This document shows positions 34,676 to 42,234 of a stretch of DNA of 64,000 bases, piece after piece. The stretch spans positions 930,001-994,000 of the forward strand of contig NZ_CP166850.1 in assembly GCF_041346945.1 (NCBI RefSeq), written 5' to 3'. Positions within the stretch are counted from its first letter, which is position 1; each line of letters opens with the position of its first letter. Both the position numbers and the translations under genes were made by a program. The notes beneath the pieces are model-generated. The model searched no databases, was not told the origin of the DNA, and was given only the letters and a program-made list of their open reading frames with translations. This DNA is from Amycolatopsis sp. cg9. Its GTDB lineage: Bacteria > Actinomycetota > Actinomycetes > Mycobacteriales > Pseudonocardiaceae.

Positions 34676-35395
34676 ATGGCCCTGCCGCCGGGCATGCTGC
34701 CCGAGATCGAGCCGGTCAGCCGCGAGTCGACGGCCGCCGTCATCGCTCGTCAGCTGCGTGACGCGATCATGACCGGCGCCCTCCCGCCCGGCACCCAGCT
34801 CGGCGAGACCGAGCTGGCCGCACGGTTCCAGGTGTCACGGGGGCCGCTCCGGGAGGCCATGCAGCATCTGGTCTCCGAGGGACTCCTGCGCAGCGAGCGG
34901 CACCGCGGGCTGTTCGTGATCGACCTCGAGCCCGGGGACGTCTACGACATCTATGCAGCTCGAACGGCGATCGAACGCGCCGCCATGCTTCGCGCCCTGC
35001 GGGGCGGGGACCGTGACCGGATCGCGGACCTGCTCGAACACACCGTCGCGGAGATGGCGACCGCCGCGAGTGAAGACGATCCGAACGCGCTCTCCACCGC
35101 GGACCTCAAGTTCCACGAGGCCCTCATCGGCGCTTCGGGCAGCAAGCGGCTCGTCCGGATGGCCCGGACGCTCCTCATCGAGACGCGGATGTGCCTCACC
35201 GCGCTGCAAAGCACGTACCAGCGGGTCGAAGAACGCGTGGAAGAGCACACGAAGCTCATCCAGGCGCTGCGGGACGGCGACGAGGAGACCGCGCTGGCGC
35301 TCCTCGAGGCGCACATGGAGGACGCGGTGCAGCGGCTCGCGCCCGGCACCAGCCTCCGGGACGGGCACGCGCCGCCGGTACCGGGAAACGCGTGA
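34676..35395 (+). CDS. GntR-family regulator, FCD subgroup
   Basis: 239 aa. Winged helix RQLRDAIMTGALPPGTQLGETELAARFQVSRGPLREAMQHLVSEGLLRSERHRGLFV followed by an FCD domain (DLKFHEALIGASGS and EHTKLIQALRDGD carry the metal-ligand positions). Lies 2 bp after isomerase B. Three ATTGTC(A/G)ACAAT sites within 6 kb make it the likely regulator of the whole 30.6-40.7 kb cluster, probably released by a pathway carboxylate. Confidence 0.9.
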   Translation: MALPPGMLPEIEPVSRESTAAVIARQLRDAIMTGALPPGTQLGETELAARFQVSRGPLREAMQHLVSEGLLRSERHRGLFVIDLEPGDVYDIYAARTAIERAAMLRALRGGDRDRIADLLEHTVAEMATAASEDDPNALSTADLKFHEALIGASGSKRLVRMARTLLIETRMCLTALQSTYQRVEERVEEHTKLIQALRDGDEETALALLEAHMEDAVQRLAPGTSLRDGHAPPVPGNA

Positions 35396-35438
35396 CCGGA
35401 GGGCCGCCAAGCGCGATCGCAGGGGCGACACGCGGACC

Positions 35439-35855
35439 GTGACGGACGGTCCGCGCACCTCGGAGGCCGGTTCCTCCGCCCAGGCCGCCGCTGCGGCCCG
35501 CTCGTCCGCCCACGCCGCCGGCTCATCCGCCGCTTCGTCCAGCCCATCCGCCGCTGCGGCCGGTTCCTCCGCCGACGGCGCCGGCTCGGCCACGGATGCG
35601 GCCGATTCGTCCAGCCAGGCGGCCGGCTCCTCTCCCCAGGCGGACCCTTCGTCCGCCCAAGCGCCGGGCTCGTCCACCCACGTCGGCTCGTCAAGCCGGA
35701 CGGACACCATGTGCGCCCGGCTGGACGGCACGCGTGCGTGGACGGCCGGCACGGGTATCGGGAAGCAGTCCCTGGGCACTCTGCACGCGCAGTCAGCCGG
35801 CACGGCGCACCCCCAGCACCGGCTGGCCGCCCCGGCCGTCGCGGAAGTCGGGTGA
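35439..35855 (+). CDS. Low-complexity Ala/Ser-rich hypothetical frame
   Basis: From GTG 35439 a 138-residue frame encodes repeats such as GSSAQAA, RSSAHAAGSSA and SSSQAAGSSPQA, then a less repetitive tail. The same DNA is open on the minus strand as Asp/Glu/Trp-rich repeats (DEPAAWADE). Third positions do not separate the strands and no ribosome site is convincing, so coding status is doubtful. If translated, it is a disordered, surface-type sequence. Its end overlaps the DUF4262 gene. Confidence 0.3.
   Translation: MTDGPRTSEAGSSAQAAAAARSSAHAAGSSAASSSPSAAAAGSSADGAGSATDAADSSSQAAGSSPQADPSSAQAPGSSTHVGSSSRTDTMCARLDGTRAWTAGTGIGKQSLGTLHAQSAGTAHPQHRLAAPAVAEVG
35460..35710. repeat. Degenerate short tandem repeats
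   Basis: Units built on GCCGGCTCNTCCGCC-like words recur with variable spacing over about 250 bp between the GntR and DUF4262 genes. All six-fold patterns are imperfect, as in a decaying or rapidly changing minisatellite. Confidence 0.5.
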
Positions 35856-36263
35856 CCACGGCCAGCGGCCGTGCTCGTCCGCGTGGACCAGTTGCAGCGC
35901 ACGGATTTCCGGACCGTACAAGGCGACCGCGAAAACCAGGTGCGCCGACGGCTCCGTCAGCGGGACGACCTCGACCAGCGGGCCGTCCCGCAGCGGAATG
36001 CGTTCCCCCGGCTCGGGTGGCGACGCGTGCAGTGCGTGCGACGCCAGGTCGTTGAGCAGTTCGGCGGCTTCCTCGAGCGGTAAGCCGGTGGTGACCAGTT
36101 CAGGCAGGCCGTACCCGCTGAGCCCGATCGTGTAGGCCCACGGCGGATACAGCTCGTTGCCCTCCACGCCTTGCACGAGCCAGCCCCGATCGGCCACCTT
36201 CTCCTGGAGCATCGCCAGGTAGTCGGACTGTGGCCGATCCGGGTTTTCGCATTGCCAGCACAT
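35793..36263 (-). CDS. DUF4262-domain protein
   Basis: 156 aa. MCWQCENPDRPQSDYLAMLQEKVADRGWLVQGVEGNELYPPWAYTIGLSGYGLPELVTTGL matches the DUF4262 pattern (CxxC, then PPWAYTIGL). These proteins are widespread in actinobacteria with no assigned function. It sits between the GntR gene and the minus-strand dehydrogenase genes, 60 bp after the latter's end. Confidence 0.85.
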   Translation of the reverse strand: MCWQCENPDRPQSDYLAMLQEKVADRGWLVQGVEGNELYPPWAYTIGLSGYGLPELVTTGLPLEEAAELLNDLASHALHASPPEPGERIPLRDGPLVEVVPLTEPSAHLVFAVALYGPEIRALQLVHADEHGRWPWSPDFRDGRGGQPVLGVRRAG

Positions 36264-36323
36264 CGGTTTCTCCTCCCCCTCGGTGGGCTTGTGGCCACCG
36301 TGCCGGAGGGCACCGACAAAAAC

Positions 36324-37382
36324 TCAGCCCAGTGCTTCGGCCACTGCCGTGCCGAGCCGTTCTGTGGTATCCGTGCCGCCGAGGTCGGGGGTGCGCACGC
36401 GGCCCTCGTCGAGGACGCGGTCCACGGCGGCGCGGATCGCTTGCGCGGCAACGGTTTCGCCCAGGTGTTCGACCAGCATCGCGGCCGCCAGGATCTGCGC
36501 CACGGGGTTCGCGATCCCCTGTCCGGCGATGTCCGGAGCGCTCCCGTGAACCGCCTCGAACATCGACGGGGATTCACCCGATGGGTTGATGTTGCCGGAC
36601 GGCGCCATGCCGAGGCCGCCCGTGATCGCGGCCGCCAGATCGCTCAGGATGTCGCCGAAGAGGTTCGACGCCACCACGACGTCGAGCCGATCCGGTGCCT
36701 GGACCATCCGCGCGGCCAGCGCGTCCACGTGCATCTGTTCACTGTGGACATCCGGGAATTCGGCGGCGACCTCGGCGAAGATCTCGTCCCAGAACGGCAT
36801 CGAGTGGATCAGGCCGTTGGACTTCGTCGCCGAGCAGACGCGCGAAGACCGCGTACGCGCCAGCTCGAAGGCGTACCGGATGATCCGTTCGACACCGACC
36901 CGCGTGAAAACCGACTCCTGCAGCACGAATTCGTCCGGCCGCCCGGCGTTGTGCCGCCCGCCGATCGCGGAGTACTCCCCTTCGGAGTTCTCGCGGACGA
37001 TGACCAGCTCCAGCTCCTCGGCCTTCCGCCCGGCCAGCACGGACGTCGTGCCCGGCAGCAGCCGCACCGGGCGCAGGTTGACGTACTGCTGGAACGCGCG
37101 CCGCAACGGGATCAGCAGGCCCCACAGCGAAACGTGGTCCGGCACGCCGGGGAAGCCGACCGCGCCGAGCAGGATCCCGTCGTACGCCGAGAGCTGCGCG
37201 ACACCGTTTTCCGGCATCATCGCGCCGAGTTGCGCGTACCGTTCGCAACTCCAGTCGAATTCGGTCCACTCCAGCGAAAAGCCGAAGAGCGCGGACGCCC
37301 GGTCGAGGACCTTGCGGGCCTCGACCGTGACGTCCACGCCGATCCCGTCGCCGGGGATGCTCGCCAAGCGGTAGGTCGTCAC
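36324..37382 (-). CDS. Tartrate/D-malate-type dehydrogenase (isocitrate/isopropylmalate family)
   Basis: 352 aa from GTG 37382, overlapping the upstream aldehyde dehydrogenase stop (GTGA). Family marks: SIPGDGIGVDVTVEARKVL, LRPVRLLPG, VIVRENSEGEYSAIGG, and the catalytic-metal region DALAARMVQAPDRLDVVVASNLFGDILSDLAAAITGGLG, ending FEAVHGSAPDIAGQGIANP. Oxidatively decarboxylates a 2-hydroxy diacid such as tartrate or D-malate. With the maleate-isomerase-fold proteins in the same cluster, a C4 diacid substrate is plausible. Confidence 0.9.
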   Translation of the reverse strand: MTTYRLASIPGDGIGVDVTVEARKVLDRASALFGFSLEWTEFDWSCERYAQLGAMMPENGVAQLSAYDGILLGAVGFPGVPDHVSLWGLLIPLRRAFQQYVNLRPVRLLPGTTSVLAGRKAEELELVIVRENSEGEYSAIGGRHNAGRPDEFVLQESVFTRVGVERIIRYAFELARTRSSRVCSATKSNGLIHSMPFWDEIFAEVAAEFPDVHSEQMHVDALAARMVQAPDRLDVVVASNLFGDILSDLAAAITGGLGMAPSGNINPSGESPSMFEAVHGSAPDIAGQGIANPVAQILAAAMLVEHLGETVAAQAIRAAVDRVLDEGRVRTPDLGGTDTTERLGTAVAEALG

Positions 37383-38842
37383 AGGGCCACCGCGATGTAC
37401 TTGGTCTCCAGGAACTCCTCGATGCCGACCGTGCCGCCCTCGCGGCCGAGGCCGGACGCCTTGATCCCGCCGAACGGCGCCGCCGGGTTCGACACGATGC
37501 CCTGGTTCAGGCCGATCATGCCGGCTTCGAGCGCTTCGGACACGCGCAGCGCGCGCTTGAGGTCGCTGGTGAAGACGTAGGAAACGAGACCGAACTCGGT
37601 GTCGTTCGCCTTCGCCACCGCCTCTTCCTCGGTGTCGAACGGCGTGATCGGCGCGACCGGACCGAAGATCTCCTCGTGCGTCAGCCGCGCGTCCTGCGGG
37701 ACGTCGGTGAGCACGGTGGCTTGGTAGAAGTGCCCCGGCCCGTCGACGCCCGCACCACCGGTGAGCACCCGCGCGCCGCGGTCGGTGGCGTCCTTGACCA
37801 GCTCCGTCACCTTGTCGACGGCCTTGTCGTCGATCAGCGGGCCGACGACGACGTCCTTCTCGGTGCCGCGGCCCATCGGCAGCGCCTGCATGCGCTCGGT
37901 CAGCCGCCGCGAGAACTCCTCGACGACGCCGCGCTGCACGTAGAACCGGTTTGCCGCGGTGCACGCCTCGCCGATGTTGCGCATCTTCGCCTGCATCGCG
38001 CCGTCGATGGCCGCGTCCATGTCCGCGTCGTCGAAGACCAGGAACGGCGCGTTGCCGCCCAGCTCCATCGACGTGCGGAGGATCTTGTCGGCGCACTGCT
38101 CCAGCAGCTTGCGGCCGACGCCGGTGGAACCGGTGAACGAAAGCTTGCGGGCCCGGCCGTCGCGGATCAGGGGCTCCATCACGCCGCCGGAGTCGCTGGT
38201 CGTGATGACGTTGAGCACGCCCTCGGGCAGTCCGGCCTCGGCGAGGATGCCGGCCAGCGCGAGCATCGACAGCGGCGTCTGCGCGGCGGGCTTGATCACC
38301 GACGTGCAGCCCGCGGCGATCGCCGGCCCGATCTTGCGGGTGCCCATCGCCATCGGGAAGTTCCACGGCGTGATCAGCAGCGTCGGGCCGACCGGCTGCT
38401 TCGTGATGAGGAACCGGCCCACGCCGTTCGGGGCGGTCGCGAAGCCGCCGTCGATGCGGACGGCCTCCTCGGCGAACCAGCGGAAGAACTCCGCGGCGTA
38501 GGCGATCTCGCCCTTCGACTCGGCGAGCGGCTTGCCCATCTCGAGCGTCATGAGCAGCGCGAGTTCCTCCTGGCGCTTCATCAGCAGCTCGTACGCCCGG
38601 CGCAGGATCTCGCCGCGCTCCCGCGGCGCCATCTTCGCGAAGTCCGATTGCGCGGCGACGGCGGCGTCCAGCGCGGCGAGGCCGTCCGCCGAGGAGGCGT
38701 CGGCGACCTGGCACAGCTCCTTGCCGGTGGCCGGGTCGACCACCGGGAACGTCTTCCCGGACTCGGCGGCGACCCACTTGCCGCCGATGAACAGTTCCTT
38801 GCCGACCGCGTCGACGACGCCGGACTCGGTGCTCGCGCTCAT
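37379..38842 (-). CDS. Succinate-semialdehyde dehydrogenase-type aldehyde dehydrogenase
   Basis: 487 aa. Catalytic C294 in NIGEACTAANRF, general base E260 in MELGGNAP, and N161 in TPWNFPMAM. The cofactor region SFTGSTGVGRKLLEQC and the end AAPFGGIKASGLGREGGTVGIEEFLETKYIAV closely follow NAD(P)-dependent succinate/glutarate semialdehyde dehydrogenases. Paired with a divergent class III aminotransferase across operator 3, the arrangement of omega-amino acid degradation (amine to semialdehyde to acid). Confidence 0.9.
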   Translation of the reverse strand: MSASTESGVVDAVGKELFIGGKWVAAESGKTFPVVDPATGKELCQVADASSADGLAALDAAVAAQSDFAKMAPRERGEILRRAYELLMKRQEELALLMTLEMGKPLAESKGEIAYAAEFFRWFAEEAVRIDGGFATAPNGVGRFLITKQPVGPTLLITPWNFPMAMGTRKIGPAIAAGCTSVIKPAAQTPLSMLALAGILAEAGLPEGVLNVITTSDSGGVMEPLIRDGRARKLSFTGSTGVGRKLLEQCADKILRTSMELGGNAPFLVFDDADMDAAIDGAMQAKMRNIGEACTAANRFYVQRGVVEEFSRRLTERMQALPMGRGTEKDVVVGPLIDDKAVDKVTELVKDATDRGARVLTGGAGVDGPGHFYQATVLTDVPQDARLTHEEIFGPVAPITPFDTEEEAVAKANDTEFGLVSYVFTSDLKRALRVSEALEAGMIGLNQGIVSNPAAPFGGIKASGLGREGGTVGIEEFLETKYIAVAL

Positions 38843-38886
38843 CCCGACTGCTCCTCACGTGTTGTCCCGAGGGCCATGCTATGGAT

Positions 38887-38898
38887 ATTGTCAACAAT
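38887..38898. promoter_or_regulatory. Operator site 3, ATTGTCAACAAT
   Basis: Identical to the core of site 1; lies 45 bp upstream of the aldehyde dehydrogenase start and 37 bp upstream of the divergent aminotransferase start. Ties both transcription units to the GntR regulon. Confidence 0.7.
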
Positions 38899-38934
38899 CG
38901 ACAACCCGCTCAACCGACCTAGGAGCACGCTGCC

Positions 38935-40191
38935 ATGGCCCAGCTATCTCCGCTGCTCAAGCAGGCAACGCCCGTCGTGGTCGACCACGGTGAAGGGGTT
39001 TACCTCTACGACGTCGACGGCAAACGCCACCTCGACTTCACCGCCGGCATCGGCGTCACGAGCACCGGGCACTGCCACCCGCACGTCGTGCGCGCGGCGC
39101 AGGAGCAGATCGGCAAGCTCGTCCACGGGCAGTACACGACAGTGATGCACCAGCCCCTGCTGGAACTGACCAAGCGCCTCGGCGACGTGCTCCCGAACGG
39201 ACTGGACTCGCTCTTCTACGCGAACTCGGGCAGCGAAGCCGTCGAAGCGGCGTTGCGGCTCTCGCGGCAGGCGACGAAGCGCCCGAACGTCATCGTCATG
39301 CAGGGCGGCTTCCACGGCCGGACCGTCGCGGCGGCGTCGATGACGACGTCCGGGACGCGGTTCAGCGCCGGCATCGGACCGTTGATGGCCGGCGTGCACG
39401 TCGCGCCGTTCCCGTACGCCTACCACTACGGCTGGGACGAGCAGACCGCGACGAAGTTCGCGCTGCGCGAGCTGGACTACCTGTTCCAGACGGTCAGCGC
39501 CCCGAACGAGACCGCCGCGATCTTCGTCGAGCCGGTGCTCGGCGAGGGCGGGTACGTCCCGGCGAACACCGAGTTCATGGCGGGCCTGCGCGAGCGCGCC
39601 GACCGGCACGGCATCCTGCTCGTCCTCGACGAGATCCAGACCGGCTTCGGCCGCACCGGCAAGTTCTGGGGACACGACCACTTCGACGTCTCGCCCGACA
39701 TCGTGCTCATCGCGAAGGGCCTGGCGAGTGGCTTCCCGCTGTCCGGCATCGCCGCTTCGCAGGAGCTGATGGCGAAGGCGTTCCCGGGTTCGCAGGGCGG
39801 GACGTACGGCGGGAACGCCGTCTCGTGCGCCGCGGCGATCGCGACGCTCGAGGTCATCCAGCAGGAGAACCTGGTGGAGAACGCCGCCGAGCGCGGGCGC
39901 CAGTTGCTCGAAGGCGCGCGGGTGATCGCGGACAAGACGCCGGCGATCGGCGAGGTGCGCGGGCTCGGCCTGCTGGTCGGCTCGGAGTTCACCACCGCCG
40001 ACGGCGAGCCGGACGCCGCGACCGCGGCGGCCGCCCAGCAGACCGCGTCGAAGAACGGCCTGCTGCTGCTCACCTGCGGGCCGTACATGAACGTCGTCCG
40101 CATGGTGCCGCCGCTGGTCGTCAACGCCGAGCAGGTCGACGACGCGCTGCGCATCTGGGGCGAGGTCGTCGCGTCCGTCACGGGGAGCTGA
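38935..40191 (+). CDS. Class III omega-aminotransferase (GABA/acetylornithine type)
   Basis: 418 aa. All class III marks are intact: YANSGSEAVEAALRLSR, D232-E233 in LVLDEIQTGFGRTG, and K261 in LIAKGLASGFPLSG. Transfers an amino group, probably from an omega-amino acid to a 2-oxo acid, giving a semialdehyde for the divergent dehydrogenase. Followed 2 bp later by the DUF3830 gene, so co-transcribed. Confidence 0.92.
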   Translation: MAQLSPLLKQATPVVVDHGEGVYLYDVDGKRHLDFTAGIGVTSTGHCHPHVVRAAQEQIGKLVHGQYTTVMHQPLLELTKRLGDVLPNGLDSLFYANSGSEAVEAALRLSRQATKRPNVIVMQGGFHGRTVAAASMTTSGTRFSAGIGPLMAGVHVAPFPYAYHYGWDEQTATKFALRELDYLFQTVSAPNETAAIFVEPVLGEGGYVPANTEFMAGLRERADRHGILLVLDEIQTGFGRTGKFWGHDHFDVSPDIVLIAKGLASGFPLSGIAASQELMAKAFPGSQGGTYGGNAVSCAAAIATLEVIQQENLVENAAERGRQLLEGARVIADKTPAIGEVRGLGLLVGSEFTTADGEPDAATAAAAQQTASKNGLLLLTCGPYMNVVRMVPPLVVNAEQVDDALRIWGEVVASVTGS

Positions 40192-40193
40192 GC

Positions 40194-40691
40194 ATGGCCC
40201 GGTACATCACGATCACCCTCGACAAGCGCGGGGTCTCCTGCCGGGCCCGGCTGCTCGACGACGAAGCGCCGCGGACGTGCCGCGCGGTGTGGGACGCGTT
40301 GCCGCAGAGCGGTTCCGCCTACCACGCGAAGTATGCGCGCAACGAGGTCTACACGCTCGTGCCGCCGTTCGCGGAGCCGAAGCCCGGACGCGAGAACCCG
40401 ACGATCACGCCGATCCCGGGTGACGTCGTGTACTTCGGCTTCGAAGCCTGGGAGATCGGCAACCCGGCGTACGGCTACGACGAGGACAGCGAGGCGCACA
40501 GCGACCAGGGCGCGACCGACCTCGCGATCTTCTACGGGCGCAACAACCTGCTGATCAACGGCGACGCGGGCTGGGTGCCCGGCAACGTGTTCGCCACGAT
40601 CGAGGAGGGCCTGGCCGAGATGGCGGCGGCCGCGCAGGACCTGTGGCTGCGGGGTGTGGAGGGCGAGACGCTCTCGTTCGCGCGAGCCTGA
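40194..40691 (+). CDS. DUF3830 (cyclophilin-fold-like) protein
   Basis: 165 aa from ATG 40194. RYITITLDKRGVSCRARLLDDEAPRTCRAVWDALPQSGSAYHAKYARNEVYTLVPPF and GDVVYFGF match the DUF3830 family, a cyclophilin-like barrel often encoded with amidases, hydantoinases and Asp/Glu racemases; enzymatic role not established. Last gene of the operator-3 plus-strand unit, before a strong terminator. Confidence 0.85.
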   Translation: MARYITITLDKRGVSCRARLLDDEAPRTCRAVWDALPQSGSAYHAKYARNEVYTLVPPFAEPKPGRENPTITPIPGDVVYFGFEAWEIGNPAYGYDEDSEAHSDQGATDLAIFYGRNNLLINGDAGWVPGNVFATIEEGLAEMAAAAQDLWLRGVEGETLSFARA

Positions 40692-40705
40692 TTCTCTTCT
40701 CCCCC

Positions 40706-40748
40706 AAGGGGACGCCGGGTGCGGATGCCGCGCCCGGCGTCCCCTTTT
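40706..40748 (+). terminator. Intrinsic terminator after DUF3830 gene
   Basis: 14-bp perfect stem AAGGGGACGCCGGG/CCCGGCGTCCCCTT with a 13-nt loop, ending in TTTT. Starts 14 bp after the stop. Confidence 0.85.
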
Positions 40749-40996
40749 CGCTGCTGGCCGCCACTCGAAAGGGTGATCATCGGGAACTTACCTTTCGTGG
40801 CCGGTGATCACCGGATCGAGCTACCCACATACCCGGGATGCCGGATCAAGGCTGACATCACCGACAGTGATGATCGACTCGCCTACTACCCAGAGTGGCT
40901 GACCGCCGAAATGGGCACCCCGGCGTCGAACACGAAAGGATTACGTGTTTAGGATGGGAAGATTCCGCGTTACCGGGAACACTCGGAAATGGCTCT

Positions 40997-41002
40997 TTGA
41001 CA
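40997..41002 (+). promoter_or_regulatory. TTGACA, possible -35 element of the small peptide gene
   Basis: Perfect -35 hexamer 86 bp before the peptide start, in an AT-richer 340-bp gap (40749-41087) that otherwise holds no convincing gene. A -10 element is not clear (GAAAAC or AAACCT at the right spacing). Confidence 0.35.
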
Positions 41003-41087
41003 GCTCGCCAGCACAGTGAAAACCTGACTCCGCTCTTACCGGAGCATCTCCAGGGAAATCATTGTTGAGTCACTAAGGAGCCATTCC

Positions 41088-41180
41088 ATGCAGACGTTCG
41101 CCCAGCACGCGCACTACTGCCACGACATCATCTCGGGCGCGCTGGCGCACCTCGCGCACCTCATCGGCTGGCTCGTCTGA
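41088..41180 (+). CDS. Small His-rich peptide (30 aa)
   Basis: MQTFAQHAHYCHDIISGALAHLAHLIGWLV. Start is supported by AAGGAG at 41075-41080 with a 7-nt spacer; a 15-bp GAAA-loop terminator follows 16 bp after the stop. Six His residues, one Cys and an amphipathic hydrophobic C-terminal half could mean a metal-binding or membrane-associated peptide, or a regulatory leader. No homologue family recognised. The isolated promoter-peptide-terminator layout indicates a real transcript. Confidence 0.55.
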   Translation: MQTFAQHAHYCHDIISGALAHLAHLIGWLV

Positions 41181-41196
41181 TCCAGGCCTGAACCGG

Positions 41197-41233
41197 ACGG
41201 CCCGGCCGCGGGAAACCGTGGCCGGGCCGTTTT
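41197..41233 (+). terminator. Strong intrinsic terminator with GAAA tetraloop
   Basis: A 15-bp stem (ACGGCCCGGCCGCGG with CCGTGGCCGGGCCGT, one G-U pair) closed by GAAA, then TTTT. Follows the 30-aa peptide gene; the T-run also touches the stop of the convergent aldo/keto reductase gene. Confidence 0.88.
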
Positions 41234-42054
41234 CACGCCAGCTCTTCGAGTCGCGCGAAATCGGCGTCGAAAAGCTCGATTTCCGCGGCGCCGCAGTTTT
41301 CTTCGAGGTGCCCGATCGACGACGTACCGGGAATGGGGATCACCACCGGCGAACGGCGCAGCAACCAGGCGAGGGACACCTGGGCGGGTGTCGCGCCGAG
41401 TCCGGCCGCGACCTTTCCGAGCACTCCGCCGGCCGTCGCGTGGTCACCGCGGGCGATCGGCAGCCACGGCACGAACGCGATCCCCTCGCGCTCGCAGTAG
41501 GCGAGGACGTCTTCGGACGCGCGGTCGGTGAGGTTGTAGCGGTTCTGCACGCTGGCGATCGGCGCGATGGCCCGCGCCTCGGCCAGCTGCGCGACGCTCA
41601 CTTCGGACAACCCGATCCGGGCCACCTTGCCCTCCTCCCGCAGCCGAGCAAGTGCGCCGACCTGGTCGGCCAGCGGCACCTGCGGGTCGAGCCGGTGCAG
41701 CTGCAGCAGCTCGAGGCGGTCGACACGCAGGCGTCGCAGCGAAAGTTCGGCCTGCTGCCGCAGGTATTCGGGCCGGCCGAGCGGCACCCACTCGCCCCGG
41801 CTCGGACGCGCGTGCCCGCACTTCGTCGCCACGAGCAGCCCCGGGTACGGGTGCAGGGCGCGGGCGAGCAGCTCTTCGTTCAGGCCCAGGTCGTAGGCGT
41901 CGGCGGTGTCGAAGAACGTCACGCCGAGTTCGGCCGCACGGCGGGCGACCGCTTCGGCGCCGTCGCGCGCATGGTCCCACTCGGTGAGCCGCATGGCACC
42001 GAAACCGAGGCGGTGCACGGAAAAGCCGTCTTCGAAGGTGTGCGTCAAGGTCAT
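41233..42054 (-). CDS. Aldo/keto reductase
   Basis: 273 aa from ATG 42054 (MTLTHTFEDG); an in-frame ATG at 42114 would read through a palindrome, so the shorter form is preferred. AKR marks: LGFGAMRLTEWD, FFDTADAYDLGLNEELLARAL (catalytic D and Y), VATKCGH (Lys), LLQLHRLDPQ (His), GLSEVSVAQL and PIPGTSS for NADPH. An NADPH-dependent carbonyl reductase of unknown substrate. Confidence 0.9.
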   Translation of the reverse strand: MTLTHTFEDGFSVHRLGFGAMRLTEWDHARDGAEAVARRAAELGVTFFDTADAYDLGLNEELLARALHPYPGLLVATKCGHARPSRGEWVPLGRPEYLRQQAELSLRRLRVDRLELLQLHRLDPQVPLADQVGALARLREEGKVARIGLSEVSVAQLAEARAIAPIASVQNRYNLTDRASEDVLAYCEREGIAFVPWLPIARGDHATAGGVLGKVAAGLGATPAQVSLAWLLRRSPVVIPIPGTSSIGHLEENCGAAEIELFDADFARLEELA

Positions 42055-42092
42055 GGGGGAAGCTTCGCCGCCCTCCGCGTCACCCACCAGAG

Positions 42093-42110
42093 ATTTAGTC
42101 TCAGCTAAAT
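42093..42110. promoter_or_regulatory. Inverted repeat ATTTAG-N6-CTAAAT upstream of aldo/keto reductase
   Basis: 6-bp AT-rich arms 39 bp before the preferred start of the aldo/keto reductase, standing out in GC-rich DNA. A likely operator; regulator not in the window. Confidence 0.45.
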
Positions 42111-42172
42111 TCAAGCCGTTGTAACCAATAGATCACCGAGCGCATCCAGAATGTGAAAAACCTTCATGGCGG

Positions 42173-42187
42173 CGTACCGGCGGTACG
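42173..42187. promoter_or_regulatory. Inverted repeat CGTACC-GGC-GGTACG upstream of the flavin oxidase gene
   Basis: 6-bp arms with a 3-bp centre, 47 bp before the oxidase start. Candidate operator for the two-gene oxidase/ThDP-enzyme unit. Confidence 0.45.
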
Positions 42188-42234
42188 TACTACGCTGCGG
42201 TAACCACAGCAACGGCGCGGAGGAGAAACTCTCG

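Noticed and set aside
34835..35902. Minus-strand frame with Asp/Glu/Trp repeats as an acidic repeat protein
   Set aside because: The frame continues through the whole GntR gene in antisense and has no ribosome site; kept only as an observation on the repeat tract.
40719..40952. 77-codon plus-strand frame after the DUF3830 terminator
   Set aside because: It begins inside the terminator loop, lacks a ribosome site and has no recognisable fold; the segment looks like promoter-region DNA.
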